A DNA stretch of 63,271 bases from CAZODA01 sp964578485 (GCA_964578485.1 CAZODA010000014.1:1-63271); one strand, 5' to 3'; shown: positions 17,364 through 27,344, numbered from the stretch's first letter. Translations and numbers: made by a program. The notes: a model not told the origin generated them from the letters alone.

Positions 17364-20300
17364 TTAAAACATTTTTAAAGGCTTATATCCAACAATTAGT
17401 ATGTCATCTACCTGATCTTCACCGTTTCTCCACTCCTCCAACTTTTGATGAAGCACTGCTTTCTGATCATCAGGATGAAATTGATGAATATTTAACAATA
17501 AATGCCTGAAACGTCTATATTTAAATTTTTTATGATCCACTCCTCCAAACTGATCCACATAACCATCTGTAAACATATAAAGAATGTCTTCATTTTGTAA
17601 GGCGATACGTTTTGCTGTATATTCAGGTATTTTTCCATCCATAAAACGACCTATTGCATATCTATCACCCTTATATGCAAACAGTTCATTATTTCGTATC
17701 AGATACAGGCCATTGACAGCTCCGGAAAAATCAACATATCTTTCTTTCTGATTTATCACACACAACGAAACATCCATTCCGTCTTTAATGGTTTCACTAC
17801 CAAAAAATGATTGATCATTCTGTCGTAAAGTTAAATCAAGTTCAATACTTAAAACTTTAAGAATTTCTGCTGTATTTTTAATTCCTCTTCCAGTAATAAT
17901 ATTTTTCAACAGATCAATTCCAATTATCGACATAAAAGCACCCGGCACCCCATGCCCTGTACAATCAACTGTGGCTACAAAGATTAAATCTTCATCCTGA
18001 TGGGTCCAATAAAAATCACCACTAACCAAGTCTTTTGGTCTAAAATACACAAAAGAAGAAGGAAATATTTTCCGAAAGACCTTTTCTGAGGGGATCATAG
18101 CTGATTGAATGCGAGTTGCATAATTAATACTATCGGTTAAATTCTGATTAATTTTACTGAGGGTTTCCTTTTGTTTTTCAATGTTATGCTTATCAACATT
18201 TTTTTGAATTAAGGAACGGTTCGCCTTTTTATAATAACTTAGACGATAATTTATTATCATTTGTATTACAAAGATAAATATCAAAACATAAAAGGCATAA
18301 GCATAATTAGTCATCCAAATAGGAGGTTTAATTATAAAAGGAACTTCTATAGCAGTATCATTCCATACGAAGTCACTATTTGAGCCCATTATCCTCAACA
18401 AATATTTTCCGGGTGTCAGATTTGCAAATGAAACTGAATTACTCCTTGTAACAGGTCCCCATTCTTCATCATATCCTTCCAAGATCACTCTAAAAGAATT
18501 CTTATGGGGTTGGGTAAAATCCATGGCAGCAAATTCAACCTCTAAGAGTAAACCGGGACGGTATCTTATTTTTATACTTTCATCATCATCAAATAAAATA
18601 TCTTCATAAACACCATTATGGCAAGTCGAAACTTTAGTGATTAATATTTTGGGGGCATAGGAATTATATACGATAGAGTCGGGTTGAATCCAATATAAAC
18701 CATCAACGCTACCAAAATACATTTTCCCTTGATTACTATAATAAGCACTTCCTTGATTAAAATACGGAGCAGACAAGCCATCATTTATATCAAAGTCTTT
18801 TACAATACTATCATTAGAAAGCACTGAAATGCCAGTACTTGAACTAAACCAAACATTACCCTTCGAATCAGAATCAACAGCGGCAATCATTTCTCCTGAA
18901 AGCTCAGGTACAATCTCAACCCGCATACTATCTCTAATGCCATGATACATTTTTAATAAACCAGATTGAGTACCCAACCACAAATTACCTTTATCGTCAT
19001 TTCCTATTGATAGTACCTGACTTATATATTTTAATTCATCATTAGAAAGTGGAACAACACGAATTTGTCCCATCAGCTGGTCATAAAAATTTAAACCGCC
19101 TGATGTCCCTATCCATAATACCCCCTCTTTATCAACACATAAAGTAAGGATCTCATCCCCAAGTAAACCATCATCATGATTATCTTCAGGCATAAAATAA
19201 CTATAAATATGATCATCCGAATAACGATATAAACCAAATTGGGTACCAAACCATACACCTGATTCGTTACTTTTAATAGAAGTAATTACATTATTTCGTA
19301 GTAAGGTTGCCGAACGGGCATCAAATCCATAATGAAACTCACGAAATGAATAACTACCACGTGTTTTATAATAAATACCATTGTTTGACCCAAGCCATAT
19401 AGTGCCTTCGGTATCTTCATGTATCGCGGTAACAGCATCATTCCTATTCCTGAATGCTTCAGGATTTATAACAAAATGATTAAGTAAACCTTTCTCATAA
19501 TTGATCATATATAAACCGGATGAAAGGGTCCCAAGCCATATATTTTCAAGCGGATCGACATAAATAGACTGAATATTATAGGACTGCAAAGGCCATGATT
19601 TAAAGTTTTCCTTATTTATAAAGCCAAACTTAGCAGCTCTCGTAGAAAGTTTATATACACCATGGAAACGCGTTCCAACCCATAAAAGCCCAGAGCTGTC
19701 TTCTATAATGGAAGTGATTGAATGTGATATAACAGGAAGATCATCAACCAAATTATAAAAAACAGAATTATGAACATGTGATTCGGGCTTAAATTTATCA
19801 AGACCACGGTTGGTACCAATCCAAACTTCACCCTTATTATCAATACAAAGAGCATTAACAGAAACTCTACCACCCAAGTCATACTCCGGAGGCACCCGCA
19901 TCATATAACTTCTTTCTGAATCAAAAATACCCAATCCTGAAGAAGTAGCTGCTAAATAATTTCCCCGGCCATATTCCTCTAAACAAAAAACAGCATCTTG
20001 AAGTCCCATACCCGAAGTTGAATGAAAAAGTAAACGCTCAAAAGCATTTTTTGTTAAATCAAAACGATTTATCCCGTCCTTAGTCCCAATAAGTAACGAT
20101 TGGTCTGATTCTTTTACAATAGGATAGCCAAAGGAAAGTATGCGTTTAAAAACATTGGAAAAATGACCAAAGGATTGAAATGTTTTTTTATTAGGATCAA
20201 AACGACACAAATGATTTTCAGTCTTTACCCAAATATCATCCTCTTCAGAAAAATAAAAACCAAATACATCCTCTTCCGGTAAAGATTCAGGGTCGGAAGG

Positions 20301-20672
20301 ATTATGACTTAAATATGTAAAAACCTCGGTTTTAACATCTAAAATACTGATTCCATTTTTTCTGGTACCAATCCAAAGTTTAGCTTCTTTATCTTCAGCT
20401 ATCGCCAAGATACTGTTTCCGGAAATTCCACCGCTAACGGCAGGATTAAAGCGATATATTTTAAATTCATAACCATCATAACGATTTAAGCCATCTTCTG
20501 TTCCAATCCAAATATATCCCCGGCTATCCTGAAATATTACATTAACTGAATTGTTTGAAAGGCCGTCAATTGTTGATAACCGTTGCAATGCAGTTACATC
20601 TGCCTTAACCTGAAAAAAAGTTATAAAGCATGCAAAACATAATACAACAATGTTGACTAAAGAGTATCGCAC
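17364..20672 (-). CDS. Two-component-type beta-propeller sensor fused to SpoIIE phosphatase
   Basis: 1102 residues. Signal peptide about 1-24; roughly a dozen propeller strands with the W(I/L)GT..GL/GI pattern (about 30-680); a Y_Y_Y-type beta domain (about 690-775); one membrane helix (about 787-808); a coiled coil; and a C-terminal PP2C-like SpoIIE domain (about 850-1095). The SpoIIE domain keeps its metal-site motifs: SGDFYW, DCTGHGVPGAFMS and the late FTDGYVDQFGG. The periplasmic propeller probably senses a ligand and drives a cytoplasmic Ser/Thr phosphatase that acts on an anti-anti-sigma-like protein. No STAS or anti-sigma gene is present in the window. Confidence 0.9.
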   Translation of the reverse strand: MRYSLVNIVVLCFACFITFFQVKADVTALQRLSTIDGLSNNSVNVIFQDSRGYIWIGTEDGLNRYDGYEFKIYRFNPAVSGGISGNSILAIAEDKEAKLWIGTRKNGISILDVKTEVFTYLSHNPSDPESLPEEDVFGFYFSEEDDIWVKTENHLCRFDPNKKTFQSFGHFSNVFKRILSFGYPIVKESDQSLLIGTKDGINRFDLTKNAFERLLFHSTSGMGLQDAVFCLEEYGRGNYLAATSSGLGIFDSERSYMMRVPPEYDLGGRVSVNALCIDNKGEVWIGTNRGLDKFKPESHVHNSVFYNLVDDLPVISHSITSIIEDSSGLLWVGTRFHGVYKLSTRAAKFGFINKENFKSWPLQSYNIQSIYVDPLENIWLGTLSSGLYMINYEKGLLNHFVINPEAFRNRNDAVTAIHEDTEGTIWLGSNNGIYYKTRGSYSFREFHYGFDARSATLLRNNVITSIKSNESGVWFGTQFGLYRYSDDHIYSYFMPEDNHDDGLLGDEILTLCVDKEGVLWIGTSGGLNFYDQLMGQIRVVPLSNDELKYISQVLSIGNDDKGNLWLGTQSGLLKMYHGIRDSMRVEIVPELSGEMIAAVDSDSKGNVWFSSSTGISVLSNDSIVKDFDINDGLSAPYFNQGSAYYSNQGKMYFGSVDGLYWIQPDSIVYNSYAPKILITKVSTCHNGVYEDILFDDDESIKIRYRPGLLLEVEFAAMDFTQPHKNSFRVILEGYDEEWGPVTRSNSVSFANLTPGKYLLRIMGSNSDFVWNDTAIEVPFIIKPPIWMTNYAYAFYVLIFIFVIQMIINYRLSYYKKANRSLIQKNVDKHNIEKQKETLSKINQNLTDSINYATRIQSAMIPSEKVFRKIFPSSFVYFRPKDLVSGDFYWTHQDEDLIFVATVDCTGHGVPGAFMSIIGIDLLKNIITGRGIKNTAEILKVLSIELDLTLRQNDQSFFGSETIKDGMDVSLCVINQKERYVDFSGAVNGLYLIRNNELFAYKGDRYAIGRFMDGKIPEYTAKRIALQNEDILYMFTDGYVDQFGGVDHKKFKYRRFRHLLLNIHQFHPDDQKAVLHQKLEEWRNGEDQVDDILIVGYKPLKMF

Positions 20673-20830
20673 AATTCAAAAAAATTATTTGTGATAAATA
20701 TGATGAAATTACCTAAAAACAACAAAAGATAAAATTAAGAAAATAAAATTCTTAGAAGCCTCCAATAAAAAAATAAAATATGAATTCTTATCGTTTCTTA
20801 AAAAAAACATACAATTCGAATAAAACATGT

Positions 20831-22150
20831 TTAATTACTTCCTTTAAAACCAACTTTTTCACTGAACCAATCAAAATCATGCGAAGTAGGTCTTTCTATT
20901 GGTAAGGAATAAATTCTATCCCAAATATGAGAAGCCAATACTCCTAATGATCTGGAAACGCCAAAAAGAACTGTATATATAGGATATTCATTAATACCAT
21001 AACTTGAGAGCAAACTACCAGAAATAGCATCCACATTTGGATAAGGATTTTTCACCTTACCTGTAGCAGCCAATATTTCAGGTACTACCTGAAATATTTT
21101 TTTTACCAATTGTATTAATGGAGCATCCGGAATATATTTATTTGCGAAATTTAATTGCTCAACAAATCGCGGATCCGTTTTCCTCAGTACTGCATGGCCA
21201 TATCCGGGTATAACCCTCCCTTGTTCTATAGTTGATACGGTAAATTTTCGTATTTGTTCTATTGTAGGTTTTTCAGTTCCAATTTCCTTAATTAACTCTT
21301 CCAACCAAAACATAACTTCCTGATTAGCCATACCATGAAGGGGACCAGCTAAGCCATTCATGCCCGCAGCAAAGCTATAATAAGGATTAGATAATGCAGA
21401 ACCTACAAGATGTGTAGTATGAGCAGAAACATTACCACCTTCATGATCAGCATGAAGACCCATATATAAACGCATTAAGCGCTTAGCCTCCTCACTTGGA
21501 TGCCCCATCATATGAGCTAAATTCCCTGCCCAATCTAAGGTAGGATCAGGTTCAATATATTTTTGATCATGGAAAGTACGGCGATAAATATAAGCCGCTA
21601 TCACAGGCAGACGACTGATCAAATCCATCACACCCTCATAAGTTGGATCCCAATAGTCCTTTTTAGCCATACCGGCAATATAGGCCCTAAGGAAGTGAGA
21701 TTCTGTACTCATAGCAAGAATTGCCGTATTAAACTGAACCATGGGATGTGCTCCTAATGGCAAAGCATTAATAACATCAAATACATGTCGTGGAATGTTT
21801 TGAGCTCTGCGTGCCCAATCAAGGGAAATTGAATCAACTATCTGACGTGTAGGGACTTCTCCTGTTAACATTAAATAGAATAAGCCTTCGGGAAGCGGTT
21901 CCCCCTCTGCATGAAGCTTAGGTAATGTGGCTCTTAATTCCGGTATAGAAAATCCCCTGTAACGAATCCCTTCTTCAGGATCAAGTTTGGAAGTGTCTGT
22001 CAATAAAGCAATTATTCCTTTCATTCCGGAAACAACCTGCTCAAGGGTAACCTCCTGTATTACAGTGCTACCATGTTTACGAACCATTTCCTTTAATAAT
22101 TCTGCCTTAGGTAATCCAATCTCTTTTAACCTTTGTTTAATGTAATCCAT
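20831..22150 (-). CDS. gltA: Citrate synthase, mitochondrial-type
   Basis: 439 residues; condenses acetyl-CoA and oxaloacetate to citrate. The catalytic triad is complete: His272 (GPLHGMAN), His319 (PGYGHAVLRKTDPR) and Asp374 (PNVDAISG). The sequence around 233-285 is close to the vertebrate mitochondrial enzyme (HADHEGGNVSAHT, then SFAAGMNGLAGPLHG), and the length also fits that branch rather than the NADH-inhibited proteobacterial GltA. A GAGGAG ribosome-binding-like stretch lies about 20 nt upstream of the ATG. It was probably once adjacent to eno; see the direct repeats at 22288 and 25836. Confidence 0.95.
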   Translation of the reverse strand: MDYIKQRLKEIGLPKAELLKEMVRKHGSTVIQEVTLEQVVSGMKGIIALLTDTSKLDPEEGIRYRGFSIPELRATLPKLHAEGEPLPEGLFYLMLTGEVPTRQIVDSISLDWARRAQNIPRHVFDVINALPLGAHPMVQFNTAILAMSTESHFLRAYIAGMAKKDYWDPTYEGVMDLISRLPVIAAYIYRRTFHDQKYIEPDPTLDWAGNLAHMMGHPSEEAKRLMRLYMGLHADHEGGNVSAHTTHLVGSALSNPYYSFAAGMNGLAGPLHGMANQEVMFWLEELIKEIGTEKPTIEQIRKFTVSTIEQGRVIPGYGHAVLRKTDPRFVEQLNFANKYIPDAPLIQLVKKIFQVVPEILAATGKVKNPYPNVDAISGSLLSSYGINEYPIYTVLFGVSRSLGVLASHIWDRIYSLPIERPTSHDFDWFSEKVGFKGSN

Positions 22151-22287
22151 CTTTTTACTATTTTATTTACTCCTCCTCAAAAAAATATGCCTAACTCTCG
22201 GATATAAAAAACACCCCTATCAAAATAAAGTTTCAACTATGATTTTTGTCATAAAATTATCAAGATCGGAAAATTGACATTAAAAAA

Positions 22288-22360
22288 CCAACTAAATTTA
22301 AAAAAAGCCATTTTTAAATACAAAAATGGCTTTTAAAATATAGTAAACTAATCTATTTAT
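22288..22360 (-). repeat. Direct repeat copy 1 (enolase 3' end and terminator)
   Basis: This 73-bp stretch is nearly identical to 25836-25907, with only a handful of differences. It includes a copy of the last enolase codon and stop (ATAAATAG on the minus strand) and the downstream terminator hairpin. It lies directly after the protease gene and before the citrate synthase promoter. Confidence 0.85.
22303..22334 (-). terminator. Intrinsic terminator after the protease gene
   Basis: A 13-bp stem (AAAAGCCATTTTT / AAAAATGGCTTTT) with a short loop, followed on the minus strand by a T-run. It ends transcription of the metzincin-like gene before citrate synthase. Confidence 0.8.
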
Positions 22361-22453
22361 CGAGAGATATATAAGATTTTATTTCTTTCAATCTCCTCCC
22401 CTATTCTTTATAAACTTGATACCTTATATAACAAATTCATATAGAATTTTCAC

Positions 22454-25400
22454 TTATTTAACTACAACTTTTCTTACACAGTTACCATGATTAAAATTGA
22501 CTTGAACAATAAAAACACCATTATACAATCTGCAATTATATTGTCCATTTACAGCCTCCTTAAAATCAATTTTATTTCCTAATATATCATAAACAGCAAC
22601 ATCAAACACCTTAGAACCATCAACATATAAAACCTTGTCTTTTGAATAAATCGACACTTTATCTTCTTTTAAATTTTGAACAGATGTTACAGGTGACAAA
22701 GCTTTCTTCACTAATTGCATATCATTTTCATTAATTAACAACCATCTTTGCGTTGATGCAGTTGTAGCAAAACTAAATGCACTTGTGGCCGTTAAACCAT
22801 TCAAAGAACCTGATAGAGTTGCAGGATTCAATTTATGTTCCGGATGCACAATCCAATAACCATAAGTACTATATTTGTTTTCACCTTCGCCAATTGTTAC
22901 CAACAGATTAGATTTCAACAATTGAAACTTCTCATTACTTGAAGGTGTTTCTTTTTCTATTGTTCCAATGCCATTTGCACCTAATGAATTATATGTAAAC
23001 AACTTGCCGCTTGCCACGTTTTTAAATAAATATAAGCCATCTTTAGCTTCATAAATTAAATTCCAGGCTGCATAATCATTTTCCAAAGCTTCATCCGGTG
23101 TCATATCCTCATAAACAACTCTTCCTAAAGAATTTTCTATTAAGAATGCAGTATTCCTACCTCTAAGAGGCGACTCGTTTTTTATATAATATTTTTCAGA
23201 ACTTTCACAATCAAATGTATATGCAGGCAATAAGAAGCCACCTGTAGGAGGTAATCCATCTTCACCAAGCCCTTGATGTATCATTGAATTTATCATATAC
23301 AAAAGTTCTGACCCGGTATCTTCGTGCGCTCCATTAATTCCATAAGGCCACATGTGCACATTGTCACCTGTTAACACAGCAGAAGGGTTATTTTCAAAAA
23401 ACTTAACCACTTTATTGGCTCTTTTTCCTAACCAATCACCACGAGTCCCTCCGGCTCTCATTGGCGAATTAGGCCCATACCACATTGTATGTTGACCAAC
23501 ACCAATTGTATGACCAAACTCATGAAGAGCAGTGCCTGTTTGTTGATAATTTGCCAAAGGTCCAAATCGTAAATAACCACCATAACTTGCTTCTGCAGTT
23601 GGGGTTCCGGCATTATAAGACACATTCAGACGATGTCCACTTATACTTGTATAGTTATTAATATAATATATTGCAGACTCCATGGCAGCTTTAATACGAG
23701 GATAATTTTCTCCACTATTTATCACACTCGATTCAAGCGTGTAAGTCACATTTCCTTTAGGAATAGTTGCAAATTTTATAACATCGCCGTAACCAACAGC
23801 ATAATCTTTTGTCAATGCATAGGCACGCATATAATAAACCGTTGCAGGCTCTAAATTTTCAATATGATAAATTATTCCGTTATGATTATAGGTCTTTGAA
23901 GATCTATTGTCTAAAACAGTTGGTTCAGGATTTTTACTCCAACAAAAACCTCTTTCTATAACATTTGATCCTGTAACAGTACTTCTACCAAAAGCTGCAA
24001 TTGCACCACGCGCAAAATTAGGATTAGTGACTACAATAGGTGCATCCCCGACAGCATTGGCCAAACAATATGTAAATATCGCATTTTCTAAAACTACACT
24101 TTCATCATTTACACTTTGAAGAGATGAATCAAGATCATCATAAATATTTTGAGCGGATACTATAACATCATTTAAAACATCAGCTTCATTTCCGCTTCCG
24201 GTTCCATAAGCTTCTACAGCATCATCAATTAAACTTTTCAAATTAGAAAAAGCATTGATTGATATATTAGAATTTTTTATGGCTTCAATTAAATTATCAT
24301 TGGCAGCCAATAAATCGTTAGTTACCAAAGGGGTAGCACTAACAGCATCTGAACCACTTGTAATAGCAGATTGAAGTTCCTGTTTTACACTATTTTGGAA
24401 ATGCTTATTTATTAATTCTTCTGCTATATTAATGTTCTGAGTGATAAAAGAAGAAATATCTTCACCATTTGAACCTTTATATTCTAATCTAAAATTATCA
24501 CAAGTTACCCAGTTACCGGTTGCATTATCTATTAAAAAGCCGATTGTTATATCTCCTTCTTGTTTTAAAAAATCGAAAGAATACTCTTTAACATCATTAA
24601 CTTCTAAATTAAAATATGAGTTATTTGTGTTAACATAAAATGATACCCCCGTTTGAGGATTTGTTCCGCTATTTTGAGTACTTCCGGAGCCCATTTGTTG
24701 AATATTACCGGCTGCAACTTTAAGAGTATAAAGACCAGCCGGAAGAGAAATCAGTGTTTGTTCAACTCCACCATCAGCGACAGTAGAACCAATATTTACC
24801 CATTTTTCAATAAATGTATTTCCATGTTTAATATTAAAAACATTATTGGTTTGAGTTTGCATACCAACATTGTTCCAACCTTCAAAGCCTGATTCAAAAC
24901 TCGGATTTACAATATATGACGTAAAATCAACAGGATTATCAGCAGTGGCAATATTAGATTTATAAGTTAAAATTTCAATATTTAAACTTGTGGTAGCAGA
25001 ATTAACCTCAGATGCAATAGAAGAATTCAAATATATTTGTTCATATTGAGAAATATCAATTGGAAATGAAACCGCTGAATTTAAAGCTTCATATAATCCT
25101 AAACGAGCTTCGTAAAGAGATATATTAAGAAAGCTCCATTCAATATATTGTGCATAAATTACTTCATCGTGATTATATTTTACAAGATATGCATCTCCAT
25201 TGTTAGTACTTTCTGTCTCTCCTTTTGTTCCTAAAAACTCATTTGATTTATATCCTCCGTAAGTTGTTGGACACTGAATGGTATAAGTAGGTATATCACT
25301 ATTTCTTACTTGCACATTCCATTGATTGTCATGGTTGTTATCATTAAATACATTACCATTTAAATCGGCCCTAAAAAGAGTATTGCTTGATGAAGAAAAC

Positions 25401-25648
25401 TCAAAAACCCAAAGCTCACTATTCTTAGCTCTTGCAGTTGCCTTTACACCATCAGCTTTTAAAATTGTTTGAGTGTTCCACCATCCACCGGTAGCAATTT
25501 TAAGATCCATACCTACATTTTCAACATAAAAAACAGAACCGTCTTCAAGTGCAGTGGGAACGAGTATTGGGGCATCCCACGATTGGGAATAGCCATTAGT
25601 GAACAATAAAAAGCCACTAAATATTAATGGTAAAATAGTTTTTTTCAT
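22454..25648 (-). CDS. Secreted multidomain metzincin-like metalloprotease with T9SS-type tail
   Basis: 1064 residues. Signal peptide about 1-22. The N-terminal beta-rich region includes a carbohydrate-binding-like segment with NPSFESGFEGW (about 248-395). Helical FIVAR-like repeats follow (about 398-510), then a fibronectin-like domain (about 515-630). The protease domain (about 635-830) has HEFGHTIGVGQH at 709-720: zinc ligands His709 and His713 with catalytic Glu710, and a candidate third ligand His720 one residue later than the standard HExxHxxGxxH spacing. The last 70 residues (VYDILGNKI, then a strand-rich end with KVVVK) look like a T9SS sorting domain. A secreted protease or adhesin-protease; substrate unknown. 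Possibly acquired (flanking repeats). Confidence 0.82.
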   Translation of the reverse strand: MKKTILPLIFSGFLLFTNGYSQSWDAPILVPTALEDGSVFYVENVGMDLKIATGGWWNTQTILKADGVKATARAKNSELWVFEFSSSSNTLFRADLNGNVFNDNNHDNQWNVQVRNSDIPTYTIQCPTTYGGYKSNEFLGTKGETESTNNGDAYLVKYNHDEVIYAQYIEWSFLNISLYEARLGLYEALNSAVSFPIDISQYEQIYLNSSIASEVNSATTSLNIEILTYKSNIATADNPVDFTSYIVNPSFESGFEGWNNVGMQTQTNNVFNIKHGNTFIEKWVNIGSTVADGGVEQTLISLPAGLYTLKVAAGNIQQMGSGSTQNSGTNPQTGVSFYVNTNNSYFNLEVNDVKEYSFDFLKQEGDITIGFLIDNATGNWVTCDNFRLEYKGSNGEDISSFITQNINIAEELINKHFQNSVKQELQSAITSGSDAVSATPLVTNDLLAANDNLIEAIKNSNISINAFSNLKSLIDDAVEAYGTGSGNEADVLNDVIVSAQNIYDDLDSSLQSVNDESVVLENAIFTYCLANAVGDAPIVVTNPNFARGAIAAFGRSTVTGSNVIERGFCWSKNPEPTVLDNRSSKTYNHNGIIYHIENLEPATVYYMRAYALTKDYAVGYGDVIKFATIPKGNVTYTLESSVINSGENYPRIKAAMESAIYYINNYTSISGHRLNVSYNAGTPTAEASYGGYLRFGPLANYQQTGTALHEFGHTIGVGQHTMWYGPNSPMRAGGTRGDWLGKRANKVVKFFENNPSAVLTGDNVHMWPYGINGAHEDTGSELLYMINSMIHQGLGEDGLPPTGGFLLPAYTFDCESSEKYYIKNESPLRGRNTAFLIENSLGRVVYEDMTPDEALENDYAAWNLIYEAKDGLYLFKNVASGKLFTYNSLGANGIGTIEKETPSSNEKFQLLKSNLLVTIGEGENKYSTYGYWIVHPEHKLNPATLSGSLNGLTATSAFSFATTASTQRWLLINENDMQLVKKALSPVTSVQNLKEDKVSIYSKDKVLYVDGSKVFDVAVYDILGNKIDFKEAVNGQYNCRLYNGVFIVQVNFNHGNCVRKVVVK

Positions 25649-25817
25649 ATTGTTGTTTTTTATTAAACAGATATAACTGTTGCGCTGTAATTTACTGATC
25701 CTACATAAAATGAATTTAAAACTAACTGCTCCTTAGATTAAAATCTTCCCTTATAAGTGGCAATAAATTACAATATTCCCTTCTGAATTTTGCATGATAT
25801 AAAGCAGTTTACTTCCT

Positions 25818-25826
25818 GCAAAATTA
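25818..25826 (-). promoter_or_regulatory. Candidate -7 element for the protease gene
   Basis: Read on the minus strand this is TAATTTTGC, an exact match to TAnnTTTG followed by C. It would give a leader of about 160 nt before the protease ATG. No clear -33 box was found, so this rests on the -7 match and position only. Confidence 0.35.
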
Positions 25827-25835
25827 ATAACATGC

Positions 25836-25907
25836 CCAACAAATTTAAAAAAAGCCATTTTTTAATAAAAAAATGGCTTTTAAAATATAGTAAATTAATC
25901 TATTTAT
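25836..25907 (-). repeat. Direct repeat copy 2 (enolase 3' end and terminator)
   Basis: This 72-bp stretch covers the last codons and stop of eno plus its terminator. It is nearly identical to 22288-22360, differing by single-base changes and small indels. The two copies flank the protease gene. Confidence 0.85.
25850..25881 (-). terminator. Intrinsic terminator of eno
   Basis: A 14-bp stem (AAAAGCCATTTTTT / AAAAAATGGCTTTT) around an AATA loop, followed on the minus strand by a T-run. It lies about 20 bp after the enolase stop. Confidence 0.82.
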
Positions 25908-27201
25908 TTACTTTTTTATATCCATAAATTGCAGCTTTACCCAGTTCTTCTTCAATCCTCAAAAGCTGATTGTATTTTGCCATCCTATCGGAACGACTTA
26001 AAGAACCGGTTTTAATCTGTCCACTATTAGTGGCTACCGCGATATCTGCAATTGTTGAATCTTCTGTCTCCCCGGAACGATGAGAAGTTACAGAAGTATA
26101 GCCGGCACGATGCGCCATTTCAATTGCATCAAGTGTTTCGGTAAGAGTTCCAATTTGATTTACTTTAATCAAAATCGAATTTGCAGCATCAAGTTCTATA
26201 CATTTTTTTAAATATTCAACATTGGTAACTAATAAATCATCACCAACCAATTGACACTTATCACCAATCTTTTTATTTAATAAAATCCATCCATCCCAAT
26301 CAGCTTCATGACATCCATCTTCAATACTATCAATAGGAAATTTCTCAACCAATTCTGCTAAATAATCAACCTGTTGCTCGCGTGTACGTTTCTCACCTTT
26401 TTCACCTTCAAATAAGGAGTAATCATAAATGCCGTCTTTATAAAATTCAGAAGCAGCACAATCAAGAGCAATTGATACCTGGCCTCCTTCGCTAAGCCTT
26501 CCCGGCTTATAACCTGCCGCTTTAACAGCTTGTAAAATGCTGTTTAAAGCATCTTCGGTACCATCCAAGGCAGGAGCAAAACCACCCTCATCACCTACTG
26601 CTGTACTCAAATTACGATCGTGTAGCACCTTTTTTAAAGCATGAAAAATCTCTGTTCCCATCCTTAAACCTTCACTAAAACTTGATGCACCTACAGGGCG
26701 AATCATAAACTCCTGAAATGCAATAGGAGCATCTGAGTGCGAACCGCCATTTATAATATTCATCATAGGAACAGGTAAAGTTCTGGCATTAGTACCACCA
26801 ATATAACGATATAAGGGCATGCCCGAATATTCGGCGGCAGCATGTGCTACAGCAAGAGAAACTCCAAGCATAGCATTGGCTCCCAACTTGCTTTTATTTT
26901 TTGTTCCGTCCAATTCAATCATTTTATGATCAATTGCAACTTGCTCAATAACACTCATCCCTATCAAAGCGGGAGCGATTAGCTTATTGACATTATCAAC
27001 AGCCTTTATTACACCTTTACCAAGGTAACGGTTTTTATCACCATCGCGAAGCTCAAGTGCCTCGTTTTCACCTGTAGAAGCGCCGGAAGGTACAGCTGCA
27101 CGACCAGTTATTCCACTTTCAAGTGTTACTTCTACTTCAACGGTTGGATTGCCGCGAGAATCCAATATTTCACGGCCATGGATGTTTAAAATTAATCCCA
27201 T
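25900..27201 (-). CDS. eno: Enolase (phosphopyruvate hydratase)
   Basis: 433 residues, standard length. Converts 2-phosphoglycerate to phosphoenolpyruvate in glycolysis. Family landmarks: ILDSRGNPTVEVEV at the N-terminus, the mobile loop SGASTGENEA, the GGSHSD active-site loop, the metal-binding SIEDG and GDDLLVTN motifs, and the signature LIKVNQIGTLTET with the catalytic Lys, followed by SHRSGETED. It follows rplQ on the same strand, behind the rplQ terminator, and carries its own terminator, half of a duplicated element. Confidence 0.97.
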   Translation of the reverse strand: MGLILNIHGREILDSRGNPTVEVEVTLESGITGRAAVPSGASTGENEALELRDGDKNRYLGKGVIKAVDNVNKLIAPALIGMSVIEQVAIDHKMIELDGTKNKSKLGANAMLGVSLAVAHAAAEYSGMPLYRYIGGTNARTLPVPMMNIINGGSHSDAPIAFQEFMIRPVGASSFSEGLRMGTEIFHALKKVLHDRNLSTAVGDEGGFAPALDGTEDALNSILQAVKAAGYKPGRLSEGGQVSIALDCAASEFYKDGIYDYSLFEGEKGEKRTREQQVDYLAELVEKFPIDSIEDGCHEADWDGWILLNKKIGDKCQLVGDDLLVTNVEYLKKCIELDAANSILIKVNQIGTLTETLDAIEMAHRAGYTSVTSHRSGETEDSTIADIAVATNSGQIKTGSLSRSDRMAKYNQLLRIEEELGKAAIYGYKKVNK

Positions 27202-27246
27202 AGTTCAAAAATATTTATGATAAATCAATAATTAAATTCAATCGAA

Positions 27247-27288
27247 AAAAAGGGATAAAGCCATTATATTGTCTTTATCCCCCTTTTT
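27247..27288 (-). terminator. Intrinsic terminator after rplQ
   Basis: AAAAAGGGATAAAG (27247-27260) pairs with CTTTATCCCCCTTTTT (27273-27288), giving about 12 bp with a small bulge. The minus strand continues into a T-run. It closes the long ribosomal cluster upstream of eno. Confidence 0.75.
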
Positions 27289-27344
27289 AAGAACAGTATC
27301 TATACTGTATAGCATGCTAATACAATTATATTGTCTATAAGCTA

